A stretch of DNA of 64,000 nt from AC-32 sp963715575 (GCA_963715575.1 OY970250.1:2294001-2358000); one strand, 5' to 3'; positions 54,680 to 62,837 are shown, numbered from the stretch's first letter. A program made the numbers and translations. The notes: generated from the letters alone by a model not told the origin.

Positions 54680-55339
54680 CTACGAGGCGGCGTGGATCTT
54701 CTTCAGGCCGTCGAGGATCAGGTCGAGGCCGAACTCGAACGCGCTCACGTCGTGGTGCGGGCCTTCGACCATGTGCTGGCGGCCGTGCTCGCGCAGGTAC
54801 GGGAACGCGTCGGGCGTGATCACCTTCTCGAACAGCTCCTGCATCTCTGACTCCTCCTCGGCGCTGAAGGTGTGCGCGCTCTCCCAGAGTGAGAAGCCGA
54901 AGATGTGGCCGTCGAGCACGTGGTAGGCGTGGTAGGTCGTGTCGGCCGAGAAGCCCGCTTCGGTCAGGCGTCCGAGCAGCGACTCCATGTACTGCAGGCG
55001 CTTGGGGCGGACCCTCGGGTACGACATCAGCACGTTGGCCGCCCACGGGTGCTTGCGCAGCGCCGCGTGGACCGAGACCGCGCTCTCGCGGATGGACGTC
55101 TCCCAGTTGCCGCCCGGTGCGGGCAGCTCGCCTTCGTCCAAGACGAGGTCGAGCATCCCGTCGATCACGTCGTCCTTGTTGGCCACGTGGTTGTAGAGCG
55201 ACATCGCCTCGAAGCCGAGCTCCTGGCCGAGCCTGCGCATCGTCAGCGCGTCGATCCCGCTTTCGTCGACGAGCTCGAGCGCGGCCCGCAGGATGCGGTC
55301 GCGGCTGAGGGGCAGGCGGGGTTGCGGTTGAGCGGCCAT
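54680..55339 (-). CDS. TetR-family repressor with TetR_C-like ligand domain
   Basis: A 219-aa regulator. The N-terminal helix-turn-helix is LSRDRILRAALELVDESGID followed by TMRRLGQELGFEAMSLYNHV. The C-terminal part (RESAVSVHAALRKHPWAANV, YHAYHVLDGHIFGFSLWESA) is of the tetracycline-repressor type ligand domain. It is divergent from an MDR-type oxidoreductase and probably controls both genes through the repeats in the 66-bp spacer. The ATG is 6 nt after TAAGAT, which lies inside one of those repeats, consistent with autorepression. Confidence 0.92.
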   Translation of the reverse strand: MAAQPQPRLPLSRDRILRAALELVDESGIDALTMRRLGQELGFEAMSLYNHVANKDDVIDGMLDLVLDEGELPAPGGNWETSIRESAVSVHAALRKHPWAANVLMSYPRVRPKRLQYMESLLGRLTEAGFSADTTYHAYHVLDGHIFGFSLWESAHTFSAEEESEMQELFEKVITPDAFPYLREHGRQHMVEGPHHDVSAFEFGLDLILDGLKKIHAAS

Positions 55340-55345
55340 TGACAG

Positions 55346-55389
55346 ATCTTACGCTGTACGTATATCTTACGCCATAAGCTTACAGCGTA
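55346..55389. promoter_or_regulatory. Operator/promoter region between TetR and MDR genes
   Basis: A 9-bp inverted repeat TACGCTGTA (55350-55358) / TACAGCGTA (55381-55389) plus a direct repeat ATCTTACGC (55346-55354 and 55364-55372). The minus-strand TAAGAT box for tetR (55346-55351) lies within the left repeat, and TAAGCT at 55375-55380 may serve the MDR gene. The region is unusually AT-rich for this genome. Confidence 0.65.
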
Positions 55390-55405
55390 CGGAAGGGAGC
55401 GGGCA

Positions 55406-56419
55406 ATGGCGATGGCAATGGCACTGGCGGCAGAGGAGGAGACGACGATGCTGGCGGCTTGCCGCAAGCGGTACGGGTCGCCGGAGGCGATCGAGCTGAC
55501 GGAGGTCGAGCGACCCGAGCTGAGCGACGACGGCGTGCTGGTGCGCGTCCACGCGGCGGCGCTGAACCGGCTCGACTGGTACTGGCTGACGGGTGTGCCC
55601 CTGATCGCGCGGCCCGACACGGGCTTCTTCAGGCCCAAGTCGCCGCTGCTCGGCGTCGACTTCGCCGGCGTGGTCGAGGCGGTCGGTCCAGAGGCCGAGG
55701 GCTTCAAGCCGGGCGACGAGGTGTTCGGCGAGCGCAAGGGCGCGCTGGCCGAGTACCTGTGCGCGTCGGCCGCGATCGCCTTGAAGCCGGCGAACATCTC
55801 CTTCGAACAGGCTGCGGCCACGCCGCTGGGCGGGCTCACCGCGCTGCAGGGCCTGCGTGACAAGGGCCAGGTGCAGGCGGGCCAGCAGGTGCTGATCCAG
55901 GGCGCTTCGGGAGGCGTCGGCACGTTCGCCGTCCAGATCGCCAAGTGGCTCGGGGCGGAGGTGACCGCGGTCTGCGGCACGCCGAACGTCGAGCAGGCGC
56001 GCTCGCTCGGCGCTGACCACGTGATCGACTACACGCGCGAGGACTTCACCCGCGGCGAGCGGCGCTACGACGTGGTCTTCGACAACGCCGGCACGCGCTC
56101 GTGGAAAGACACCAGGCGGGTGCTCGCGCCCGACGCGAAGGTCGTCCTGATCGGCGGCCCCAAGACGAATCGCGTGTTCGGGCCGCTCGGCCACATCGTC
56201 GGGACCAAGCTGGGCTCGGTGCGCTGCAGCCAGGAGGCGCTCTTCGCCCTGTGCAAGCCGAACCGGGAGGACCTGAAGCTGCTGGCGGAGCTGCTCGAGC
56301 AGGGCACGATCGCCCCGGCGATCGACCGGCGCTTCGCGCTGGCCGACGTGGCCGAAGCGGTGCGCTACCAGGGCGAGGACCACCCGCGGGGCAAGGTCGT
56401 CGTCGCGGTGACGAGCTGA
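55406..56419 (+). CDS. MDR-superfamily NAD(P)-dependent oxidoreductase
   Basis: A 337-aa medium-chain dehydrogenase/reductase of the quinone-reductase/zinc-independent type. LVRVHAAALNRLDWYW begins the GroES-like domain, and VLIQGASGGVGTFAVQIAKW is the NADPH-binding Rossmann motif. The structural-zinc cysteines of alcohol dehydrogenases are absent. It probably reduces a quinone or enone and is induced when the divergent TetR protein binds a ligand. GGAAGGGAG precedes the ATG at 55406, although the methionine at 55448 aligns better with the family start. The Met/Ala-repetitive N-terminus (MAMAMALAAEEETTM) is probably dispensable. Confidence 0.9.
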   Translation: MAMAMALAAEEETTMLAACRKRYGSPEAIELTEVERPELSDDGVLVRVHAAALNRLDWYWLTGVPLIARPDTGFFRPKSPLLGVDFAGVVEAVGPEAEGFKPGDEVFGERKGALAEYLCASAAIALKPANISFEQAAATPLGGLTALQGLRDKGQVQAGQQVLIQGASGGVGTFAVQIAKWLGAEVTAVCGTPNVEQARSLGADHVIDYTREDFTRGERRYDVVFDNAGTRSWKDTRRVLAPDAKVVLIGGPKTNRVFGPLGHIVGTKLGSVRCSQEALFALCKPNREDLKLLAELLEQGTIAPAIDRRFALADVAEAVRYQGEDHPRGKVVVAVTS

Positions 56420-56422
56420 GAG

Positions 56423-57028
56423 CTAGCGCTCGTCGAAGCCGATGTGGCCTGTCGCGTGGTCCTCCAGCTGGTCGGCGACGGGCAGTGTCGCCGTCGCCAG
56501 CACCGCGCCCGCGGCAAGCGAAGCGCCTGCGAGACCGATGCGCAGCGCGACGCCCGGGGCCTGCAGCCGCCAGAGTCGAGGCAGCCGCAGCAGGTGCGCC
56601 AGCACGTGCAGGCCGGCGGCTCCGAACCAGACGATGAAGCTCGCCTTGTGCAAGCCGACGATCGTGCCCTCGGTCTGACCGAGCGCCAGCAGCGCCACTC
56701 CGGTCCCGAACAGGACGACGGTCGAGAGCATGAGCACGGGCGCGACCAGCGTGCGCAACACGATGTGGGGCGGACCGCGCCTGACGTACTCCTCGCCGCC
56801 GCGGTAGTAGGAGAGCAGCCGCCAGCCGGTGCTCGCGGCCTTGAGCGCGATGACCGGAATCAGCAGCATCCCGACGAAGGCGTGCATGGTCAGGAACGCG
56901 CCGACGTCGAGGATCGTCGCGCCCTCGACCGCGAGCAGCACCAGCAGCAGGGCCGCGACCACGAGCGTCAGGTGCTCGTTGCCCGCGCTGCCGCCGGCGA
57001 ACAGGCGCTTGAGTCGGGATGCGATCAT
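56423..57028 (-). CDS. Four-helix cytochrome b-like membrane protein
   Basis: A 201-aa integral membrane protein with about four to five helices and several His in or near them (LTMHAFVGMLLIPVIALKAA, GLHKASFIVWFGAAGLHVLA), a pattern seen in small diheme cytochrome b-like proteins. Haem binding is inferred. The ends are hydrophilic, with an unusual His-rich tail (DHATGHIGFDER). TAGCGT stands 6 nt before the ATG. The gene is divergent from the VCBS-PASTA gene, whose start is very close. Confidence 0.7.
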   Translation of the reverse strand: MIASRLKRLFAGGSAGNEHLTLVVAALLLVLLAVEGATILDVGAFLTMHAFVGMLLIPVIALKAASTGWRLLSYYRGGEEYVRRGPPHIVLRTLVAPVLMLSTVVLFGTGVALLALGQTEGTIVGLHKASFIVWFGAAGLHVLAHLLRLPRLWRLQAPGVALRIGLAGASLAAGAVLATATLPVADQLEDHATGHIGFDER

Positions 57029-57034
57029 GGTGGA

Positions 57035-57040
57035 ACGCTA
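57035..57040 (-). promoter_or_regulatory. -10 box for the cytochrome b-like gene
   Basis: TAGCGT on the minus strand, 6 nt before the ATG at 57028. Confidence 0.55.
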
Positions 57041-57067
57041 CCGAGTCGTGTCACCCGCACCACTGCG

Positions 57068-58396
57068 TTGCTGCTCGCCGCCCTGGGCCTGACGCTCACA
57101 GCCGGGCTGGCGCGGTCGGCCGTGCCGCCGCGGCTCTCGTTCGCGGCCGGCGTCGGCCCGAGCGTGCCCGCGGGCTTCGGCGGCCACCGCGACGCCGAGA
57201 CACTCGCCGCCGGCGACCTGAACGGCGACGGCAGGTCCGATCTCGCGCTCGGGAGCTTTCAGGACGAGGCGGTCTGGCTCGCATTCGGCACGCCGACCGG
57301 GAGGCTCGCGATCCAGGAGGCCGAGTACCGGCTCGACGGCGGGCCCTCCGCGCTGGCGGCCGGCGACCTGAACCGGGACGGCAGCACCGACCTCGTGGCC
57401 GCGAAGGCCCACAGCAGCGTCGTCAGCGTGCTGGTCAACGACGGCCAGGGAGGCTTCGCGCCGCACGTGGACTACCCGACCGCCGCCTCGCCGGTGTCGG
57501 TCGCACTCGCCGACCTGGACGGCGACCGCCTGCTCGACGTCACGACCGCCGACGCCGACCGCAAGGCCGTCTCGGTGCTGCTCAACCGCGGCGACGGGAC
57601 GCTCGCGGCGAAGGACGACTACGGCACCGGGATCGGGCCGGTCGCAGTGGCGGCGGGCGACCTCGACCGCGACGGCCACCCGGATCTCGTCACGGCGAAC
57701 ACCTCTGGGTCGGTGTCGGTCCTGCTCAACCGCGGTGACGGCAGCTTCCGGGCGAAGGCCAACTACGCGGCCGGCGGCGCGCCGAACTCGCTTGCGATCG
57801 CGGACTTCGACCGGGACGGCTTCCTCGACGTGGCCGTCGCCAGCCCGCGCGCGCCGCGCGGCAAGCACGTGACGATGCTGCTCGGGCGCGGGGAGGGCAC
57901 CTTTCGCCTCAGGCGCTACTTCCCGGTGCGCGTCTTCGCGAGCCGCCTCTTGAGCGGCGACCTGAACGCGGACGGCAGCCCGGACCTCGTCTTCAGCGAC
58001 GGCGGCGCGCTGGCCGTGATGCTGAACCGCGGCGATGCGAGCTTCGAGGGGCCGCTCTGGTTCGGGCTCGCGGACACGTTCGCGGCCGGCGACTTCGACG
58101 GCGACGGTCGGCTCGACCTCGCGGGCGCGTGGGTGACCCATCGCAACGGGGCGTGGCACGTGACCGCGCACCGCAACCGGCCGGGCCTCTGCAGCGTGCA
58201 GGACGTCCGCGGGAAGACGCTCCGCGTGGCGGCGGACCTGCTCATGCGGGCCGACTGCACGGTCGGCAAGGTTCGTCGTGCGCGGTCGAGGCGGGTCCGC
58301 CGCGGCCGGGTCGTGTCGCAGTCTCCGCGTTTCCCGGGGCGCGTCCTGCCCGCGGGCGGCCAGGTGTCGCTCGTGCTCAGCCTCGGCCGGCGCTGA
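57068..58396 (+). CDS. Exported VCBS/FG-GAP repeat protein with C-terminal PASTA domain
   Basis: A 442-aa protein from the TTG. After a hydrophobic export segment there are seven FG-GAP/VCBS repeats with calcium-type loops: GDLNGDGRSDLAL, GDLNRDGSTDLVA, ADLDGDRLLDVTT, GDLDRDGHPDLVT, ADFDRDGFLDVAV, GDLNADGSPDLVF and GDFDGDGRLDLAG. The last 65 aa form a PASTA-like domain (CSVQDVRGKTLRVAADLLM, GRVVSQSPRFPGRVLPAGG), a fold that binds peptidoglycan or muropeptides. The start is unclear: the signal-peptide-like reading extends upstream to about GTC 57050 (VTRTTALLLAALG), yet no ATG/GTG is in frame there. The 3' end overlaps the opposing TOPRIM gene by 20 bp. Confidence 0.78.
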   Translation: MLLAALGLTLTAGLARSAVPPRLSFAAGVGPSVPAGFGGHRDAETLAAGDLNGDGRSDLALGSFQDEAVWLAFGTPTGRLAIQEAEYRLDGGPSALAAGDLNRDGSTDLVAAKAHSSVVSVLVNDGQGGFAPHVDYPTAASPVSVALADLDGDRLLDVTTADADRKAVSVLLNRGDGTLAAKDDYGTGIGPVAVAAGDLDRDGHPDLVTANTSGSVSVLLNRGDGSFRAKANYAAGGAPNSLAIADFDRDGFLDVAVASPRAPRGKHVTMLLGRGEGTFRLRRYFPVRVFASRLLSGDLNADGSPDLVFSDGGALAVMLNRGDASFEGPLWFGLADTFAAGDFDGDGRLDLAGAWVTHRNGAWHVTAHRNRPGLCSVQDVRGKTLRVAADLLMRADCTVGKVRRARSRRVRRGRVVSQSPRFPGRVLPAGGQVSLVLSLGRR

Positions 58397-58922
58397 GCGC
58401 CCGGTTCAGCACGCGGTCGAGCGGCACGGGCGCCGCGTCGGGGTCGAGCGCCTCGACGAGCAGGCGCGCGTAACGGATCTTGCGGCTGCCGCCGCTGCCC
58501 ATGAACCGCCGCAGCTGCTCCTCCACCGGCTGCCCGCGCCAGGCCGGCTGCTTCTGCAGGGTGCGGAACGCGTTCAGCTCGCCGTGGGCCTCGGCCACCG
58601 CCTCGACCGCGGCCGCGCCGAGCGCGCGGATCAGCTCGCCCTCGAGGTCGGGCCGGCAGACGTAGAAGCCGCGTCGCTCGAGCTCGTCACCGAGAGCGCG
58701 ACTGAACTCCCGCTCTTCGCCCGCGTCGTAGAGGCCGGCCAGCGGGACGCCGAGCGGGCCGAAGTGCGCCAGGAAGCGCCCGATTGCGTGGGCACCGCCG
58801 ATCGGGACGATCTCGATGCGCTCGACCACCAGGTTCACTCCGCGCCGCTCGGCGAGCGTCTCGATCGCGACCTGATCGCTCGTGCCCTCGACGAGCACGA
58901 CCGACCGCGGCAGCTCAGTCAA
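58377..58922 (-). CDS. OLD-type TOPRIM domain protein
   Basis: A 181-aa stand-alone TOPRIM protein. SVVLVEGTSDQVAIETLAE holds the catalytic Glu, and VPIGGAHAIGRFLAHF with GLYDAGEEREF corresponds to the downstream metal-binding acidic part, with the usual DxD replaced by DAGEE. OLD nucleases join such a domain to an ABC ATPase, which is absent here, so this is a free TOPRIM of unknown role in DNA or RNA cleavage. The TTG start overlaps the stop of the upstream YjbR-like gene by 8 bp, and no other start matches the family as well. Confidence 0.78.
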   Translation of the reverse strand: MTELPRSVVLVEGTSDQVAIETLAERRGVNLVVERIEIVPIGGAHAIGRFLAHFGPLGVPLAGLYDAGEEREFSRALGDELERRGFYVCRPDLEGELIRALGAAAVEAVAEAHGELNAFRTLQKQPAWRGQPVEEQLRRFMGSGGSRKIRYARLLVEALDPDAAPVPLDRVLNRALSAGRG

Positions 58923-59319
58923 CGGCGTGCTCGGCGAGCCAGGTCTTGGCCACGCGCTTCTGGGCTCGGGTCAGCCAGGCCTCCGCGACCAGGTCTTCGA
59001 GCTCGTCACGCTCCAGCCGCGCCAGCTGGGGGATCCGCACCAGCACCGCTGCGTAGCCGTCGAAGTGCGGCGTGGTGAAGAAAATCCCGCGGGCGTCGGC
59101 GACCATCAGCTCCTTCATGTCCAGGTCGGCGACGCGGAACATCAGCACGTCGTCGAGGCGCTCGCCGGTCTCGGGATCGAGCGCGTCGGGCCGCCGGCTG
59201 CGCTGGCAGCAGAAGAGCTTGCCGTGCACCTTGTAGGCCGGCCGGCCGTCGTCGGAGAGCTCCTTGGTCGCCTGCGGCAGGGCCAGCGCCAGCGCGTCGA
59301 GGTCGGCCATCGTCGCCAC
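58915..59319 (-). CDS. MmcQ/YjbR-family protein
   Basis: A 134-aa protein of the MmcQ/YjbR (CyaY-like fold) family: DLDALALALPQATKELSDDG at the start, GKLFCCQRSRRPDAL in the middle, and EAWLTRAQKRVAKTWLAEH at the end, a conserved block of the family. Members are small, probably DNA-binding or chaperone-like, and lack a proven role. GTG 59319 is preferred over ATG 59310 because TACACT lies 6 nt before it. It is divergent from a methyltransferase gene and overlaps the TOPRIM gene. Confidence 0.88.
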   Translation of the reverse strand: MATMADLDALALALPQATKELSDDGRPAYKVHGKLFCCQRSRRPDALDPETGERLDDVLMFRVADLDMKELMVADARGIFFTTPHFDGYAAVLVRIPQLARLERDELEDLVAEAWLTRAQKRVAKTWLAEHAVD

Positions 59320-59325
59320 CGGTCA

Positions 59326-59335
59326 AGTGTAGATT
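59326..59335. promoter_or_regulatory. Overlapping divergent leaderless promoters
   Basis: AGTGTAGATT reads TACACT on the minus strand (6 nt to GTG 59319) and TAGATT on the plus strand (7 nt to GTG 59343). The two -10 boxes share two bases within a 23-bp gap between start codons. Confidence 0.6.
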
Positions 59336-59342
59336 CGGCGTC

Positions 59343-60080
59343 GTGAACAGCGAAGACGGCTACTTCGACGAACCGGTCGCAGCGCGGTACGACGAGTCCT
59401 ACCCGGAGATGTTCAGCCCGGAGCGCGTCGACCCGGTCGTCGACCTACTCGCCGAGCTCGCCGGCGACGGCCGCGCGCTGGAGCTGGCGATCGGGACGGG
59501 CCGGATCGCAGTCCCGCTGGCGCAGCGCGGCGTGCCGGTGCACGGGATCGAGCTCTCGAACGCGATGGCAGCCCGGCTCCGCGAGAAGCCCGGCGCGGAG
59601 GAGATCGGCGTCACGTTCGGCGATTTCACGAGCGCCAAGGCCGACGGCACGTTCATGGTCGCCTACCTCGTCTTCAACACGATCCAGAACGTGCTCACCC
59701 AGGCCGAGCAGGTGGCGACCTTCCGCAACGCCGCGGCGCAGCTCGAGCCCGGCGGCTGCTTCGTGGTCGAGGTGATGGTCCCGGATCTGCAGCGCCTGCC
59801 GCCCGGCGAGACCTCGCGCCCGTTCAACCTGAGCGCCGACCACGTCGGGCTGGATGAGTACGACGTCGCCAACCAGGGGCTCCGCTCGCACCACTTCTCG
59901 CTCGTGGACGGAACCTGGCACTACCTGACGATGCCGTTCCGCTACGTGTGGCCGTCGGAGCTCGACCTGATGGCGGAGCTCGCCGGCCTGCGCCTGCGCG
60001 ACCGCTGGGCGGACTGGAACCGCGAGCCCTTCACGAGCGAGAGCCGCAAGCACGTCTCGGTCTGGGAGAAGCCGCGCTAG
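59343..60080 (+). CDS. Class I SAM-dependent methyltransferase
   Basis: A 245-aa methyltransferase. DGRALELAIGTGRIAVPLAQ is motif I and PVHGIELSNAMAARLREKPG the adenosine-binding acidic loop. VAYLVFNTIQNVLTQAEQVA and GCFVVEVMVPDLQRLPPG follow as motifs II and III. The opening, FDEPVAARYDESYPEMF, matches the methyltransferase group typically annotated as acting on small molecules. The acceptor is unknown. A cupin gene follows after 11 bp. Confidence 0.9.
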   Translation: MNSEDGYFDEPVAARYDESYPEMFSPERVDPVVDLLAELAGDGRALELAIGTGRIAVPLAQRGVPVHGIELSNAMAARLREKPGAEEIGVTFGDFTSAKADGTFMVAYLVFNTIQNVLTQAEQVATFRNAAAQLEPGGCFVVEVMVPDLQRLPPGETSRPFNLSADHVGLDEYDVANQGLRSHHFSLVDGTWHYLTMPFRYVWPSELDLMAELAGLRLRDRWADWNREPFTSESRKHVSVWEKPR

Positions 60081-60083
60081 GCT
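60078..60083 (+). promoter_or_regulatory. -10 box for the cupin, sharing the methyltransferase stop codon
   Basis: TAGGCT begins with the stop codon of the methyltransferase, 8 nt before the ATG at 60092. Confidence 0.5.
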
Positions 60084-60091
60084 CGGCGTAG

Positions 60092-60634
60092 ATGGTTCCC
60101 GAGGCGAAGCTGGAGCTGACCGAGCACGGGCTCGTCCCGCAAGGGCCCGGGTGGTACGTGCTCAATGCGCGCGACGCGAGCTGGCGGGCGGCGGAGGGGC
60201 GCGGGGCCTACTCGCGGCTCGAGGGCGAGCCGGAGTTCGTGCAGCTCGGGATCAGCCTCGTCACGCTCGCGCCCGGCGAGGCGATGGCGATGTACCACTG
60301 GGAGGAAGACCAAGAGGACTTCCTCGTGCTCGCCGGCGAGGCACTGCTGATCGTCGAGGGCGAGGAGCGGCCGCTGCGCGCCTGGGACTTCGTCCACTGT
60401 CCGCCCGGGGCCAAGCACGTGATCGTCGGCGCGGGCGACTCGCGCTGCCTGCTGGTCGCGGTCGGCGCGCGCGACAAGTCGGTCGGCGAGAACTGGGGCG
60501 GCTACACGGTCGACGAGACCGCCGCGAGCCACCGCGCGAGCGTCGACGAGGACACGACCAAGCCCGACGAGGCCTACGCGAAGGTCGCGCAGCGGGCGCC
60601 GACCCGCGCCGGCGAGGACTGGCTCCCGAGCTAG
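60092..60634 (+). CDS. Cupin-domain protein
   Basis: A 180-aa protein with one cupin barrel: AMAMYHWEEDQEDFLVLAGE (motif 1 with His and Glu metal ligands) and WDFVHCPPGAKHVIVG (motif 2). Before it come about 65 aa beginning PEAKLELTEHGLVPQGPGWY, a pattern seen in uncharacterised cupins of about this length. The last 40 aa are Lys/Glu/Arg-rich. The reaction is unknown. The GTG of the downstream PEP-mutase-like gene follows its stop without a gap. Confidence 0.8.
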   Translation: MVPEAKLELTEHGLVPQGPGWYVLNARDASWRAAEGRGAYSRLEGEPEFVQLGISLVTLAPGEAMAMYHWEEDQEDFLVLAGEALLIVEGEERPLRAWDFVHCPPGAKHVIVGAGDSRCLLVAVGARDKSVGENWGGYTVDETAASHRASVDEDTTKPDEAYAKVAQRAPTRAGEDWLPS

Positions 60635-61447
60635 GTGTCCGCGAGGCAGGAGGGGAAGGCCGAGGCGTTCCGGGCGCTGCACGAGGGCGAGCCGTTCGTG
60701 ATCCCGAACCCGTGGGACGCGGGCTCGGCGCGGATGCTCGAGGCGCTCGGCTTCGAGGCGCTGGCGACGACGAGCTCGGGATTCGCATTCGCACTCGGCA
60801 AGCTCGACGGCAAGCTCACGCTCGACGAGGTCGCCGCGCACGTCGCTGCGCTCGACGCGGCCACCGCGCTGCCGGTTTCGGTCGACCTCGAGAACGGCTA
60901 CGACGCCTCGGCCGACCGGGCTGCGGCCGCGCTCAGGCGGGTCGCGAAGGCCGGCGCCGTCGGCGGCTCGATCGAGGACTGGGATCCCGTCGAGCAGCGG
61001 ATCTACGACTTCGACCACGCGGTCGAGCGGGTCGCGGCGGCGGCCACGGTGGCCGTCGAGCTCGGTTTCCCGTTCACCTTCACGGCGCGGGCCGAGAACC
61101 ACATCCGCGGGCGCGACGACCTCGACGACACGATCGCGCGCCTGCAGGCCTTCGAGCGGGCCGGCGCCGACGTGCTCTACGCGCCCGGGCTCAAGTCGGT
61201 CGACGAGATCCGCGCGGTCTGCGACGCGGTCTCGAAGCCGGTCAACGTGCTTGCGGTGCCTTCACTCACGCTGGCCGAGATCGCCGACGCGGGCGGCCGG
61301 CGTGTCAGCGTCGGCGGCGCTCTCACCTGGGTCGCGGTCAAGGCGGCGGCGGACGCGGCGACGGCGATGCGCCAGGGCGACTTCTCAGCGCTTGCCGCGA
61401 GGGTCCCGGTCGGCGACTGGTTGCGCGACGACGAGGGGCGCGGATAG
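60635..61447 (+). CDS. Isocitrate lyase/PEP mutase-family protein
   Basis: A 270-aa TIM-barrel protein of the ICL/PEPM superfamily. FVIPNPWDAGSARMLEALGF opens the barrel, TTSSGFAFALGKLDG follows, VSVDLENGYDAS carries the metal-binding acidic residues, and SIEDWDP and FTFTARAENHIRG complete the site. The KKCGH-type motif of true isocitrate lyase is absent, so a 2-methylisocitrate, oxaloacetate or PEP-related C-C or C-P reaction is more likely. The GTG follows the cupin stop directly, which indicates translational coupling and possibly one pathway. Confidence 0.85.
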   Translation: MSARQEGKAEAFRALHEGEPFVIPNPWDAGSARMLEALGFEALATTSSGFAFALGKLDGKLTLDEVAAHVAALDAATALPVSVDLENGYDASADRAAAALRRVAKAGAVGGSIEDWDPVEQRIYDFDHAVERVAAAATVAVELGFPFTFTARAENHIRGRDDLDDTIARLQAFERAGADVLYAPGLKSVDEIRAVCDAVSKPVNVLAVPSLTLAEIADAGGRRVSVGGALTWVAVKAAADAATAMRQGDFSALAARVPVGDWLRDDEGRG

Positions 61448-61472
61448 CCCGCGCCCCTCGTCTGCGAACTGC

Positions 61473-62783
61473 CTAGGAGTTGTTAGCCGTCAGCGACGGC
61501 GTCCGCCAGCCGACCGGGCGGATCAGGTAGACGATTCCGCCCGAGGCCGGGATCCACGCCCGCTCGAACTGCTCGCGGTCGTAGAGGTGCCTGACGACCG
61601 AGTCGTCGAGCGAGGCCGGGTCGTTGACGATCACCTTGCTGCCGTCGGCGCTGAAGCCTCTGATCACGAGCAGGTGGCCGTTGGTGCTCTTGATCGCGCC
61701 GTCGAGCTTGTTCGAGTTCCACGCGACCGAGGCAACCAACGGGATACCGGCCTGGATGAACGGCTCGGCCTCACGCAGGTTGTGCAGCTGCGTCACGTCG
61801 GCGACGAGACCACGCGAGGCGGCGTAGGCCGCATTGAACGGCCAGTTGCCGGCGCCGTTGTAGTGGTAGTCGTAGACCTCGCGGGCGGTGAAGTCGACCC
61901 ACGGATCCTGGTGCGGCGGCGACGGCAGGGCCGCCGTCACCCACGAGTATTCGGTCGAGGTCGGCCGGTAGTCCATGTGCGAGTGGGTGACGCTGTACTG
62001 CGACCAGTACGCGACCACCATCGCCGTCGAGGTCGGGCTGCACCAGGCCTCGCCGCCGTTGTCGTACTGCGGGAAGTCGCCGTGGTGGATCTCCTGCGAG
62101 TACGACGGCACGTCGAGGTCGGGCCCGGTTGGGCTGGTCAGCGTCGTCTTGCTCGGGAAGCTGCCCTTCTGGTTGGTCAGGTTCGACGCGATCGCACTCA
62201 GGCGGCTGAGCGTCGGGCCGGCCAAGGCGGTCGTCTCTCGGTAGAGGGTCGCCCGCAAGCGGTACGCGATCGCCGGGTGGTCCTTCGCGAACCAGGTGTC
62301 GATCGAGACGAAGCCGTCGGCGTCTCCTTGGCCGCCGACCGAGGTGCGGTGGAACGAGTAGTCGTCGGACGACCAGCGCCCGAGGATGTACCACTTGGCC
62401 ACGTGGCCGTTGTCCAGCTGCGGCTGCACCTCGACCTGGACCCAGGTGTCGGACGGCGTGGTCGCGTTCCACGACGAGACGAGCTCGTTGAAGGGGAACG
62501 ACAAGGGCGTCCAGCCGGAAGTCCAGGTTCCGGTGTAGTAGTTGCCGGAGCCGTCGACGCCGTCGCCCGAGTAGTTGAAGAACGGGTCGACGTACGGAAG
62601 CGCGACGCCGGGCGAGCCGAGCTGCAACGAGCCGCCCGGCGTGAGGACGGTGCCGCTCCCTGAGGCGTCGAAGGTGAACGTCTTGAAGTTGAGCGGATAG
62701 TTCTGTGCTGCCAGCGCGGGGGCCGTGCCCACGAGACCCAGCACTGCGGCCGCGCATACGAGGAGAAGCAATCGTCGAGTCAT
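61473..62783 (-). CDS. Secreted C39-like peptidase
   Basis: A 436-aa exported protein. The Sec signal is MTRRLLLLVCAAAVLGLVGT with an ALA-A cleavage site near residue 25. A beta-rich N-terminal half (about 30-245) may bind substrate or wall. The C-terminal half is a papain-like C39 domain: EAWCSPTSTAMVVAYWSQ supplies the catalytic Cys, GHLLVIRGFSADGSKVIVND the catalytic His and the following Asp/Asn. Relatives are predicted secreted cysteine peptidases, of unknown target. The ATG is 6 nt after TAGGAT. It is divergent from a DUF2277 gene with an identical -10 box. Confidence 0.85.
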   Translation of the reverse strand: MTRRLLLLVCAAAVLGLVGTAPALAAQNYPLNFKTFTFDASGSGTVLTPGGSLQLGSPGVALPYVDPFFNYSGDGVDGSGNYYTGTWTSGWTPLSFPFNELVSSWNATTPSDTWVQVEVQPQLDNGHVAKWYILGRWSSDDYSFHRTSVGGQGDADGFVSIDTWFAKDHPAIAYRLRATLYRETTALAGPTLSRLSAIASNLTNQKGSFPSKTTLTSPTGPDLDVPSYSQEIHHGDFPQYDNGGEAWCSPTSTAMVVAYWSQYSVTHSHMDYRPTSTEYSWVTAALPSPPHQDPWVDFTAREVYDYHYNGAGNWPFNAAYAASRGLVADVTQLHNLREAEPFIQAGIPLVASVAWNSNKLDGAIKSTNGHLLVIRGFSADGSKVIVNDPASLDDSVVRHLYDREQFERAWIPASGGIVYLIRPVGWRTPSLTANNS

Positions 62784-62789
62784 GCCGCG

Positions 62790-62831
62790 ATCCTACGGCG
62801 CTGCTGCCGAGAAACCAACAGCGCGTAGGAT
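62790..62831. promoter_or_regulatory. Divergent leaderless promoters with identical -10 boxes
   Basis: TAGGAT on the minus strand (62790-62795) is 6 nt before the peptidase ATG, and TAGGAT on the plus strand (62826-62831) is 6 nt before the DUF2277 ATG. Confidence 0.6.
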
Positions 62832-62837
62832 CAGGGC

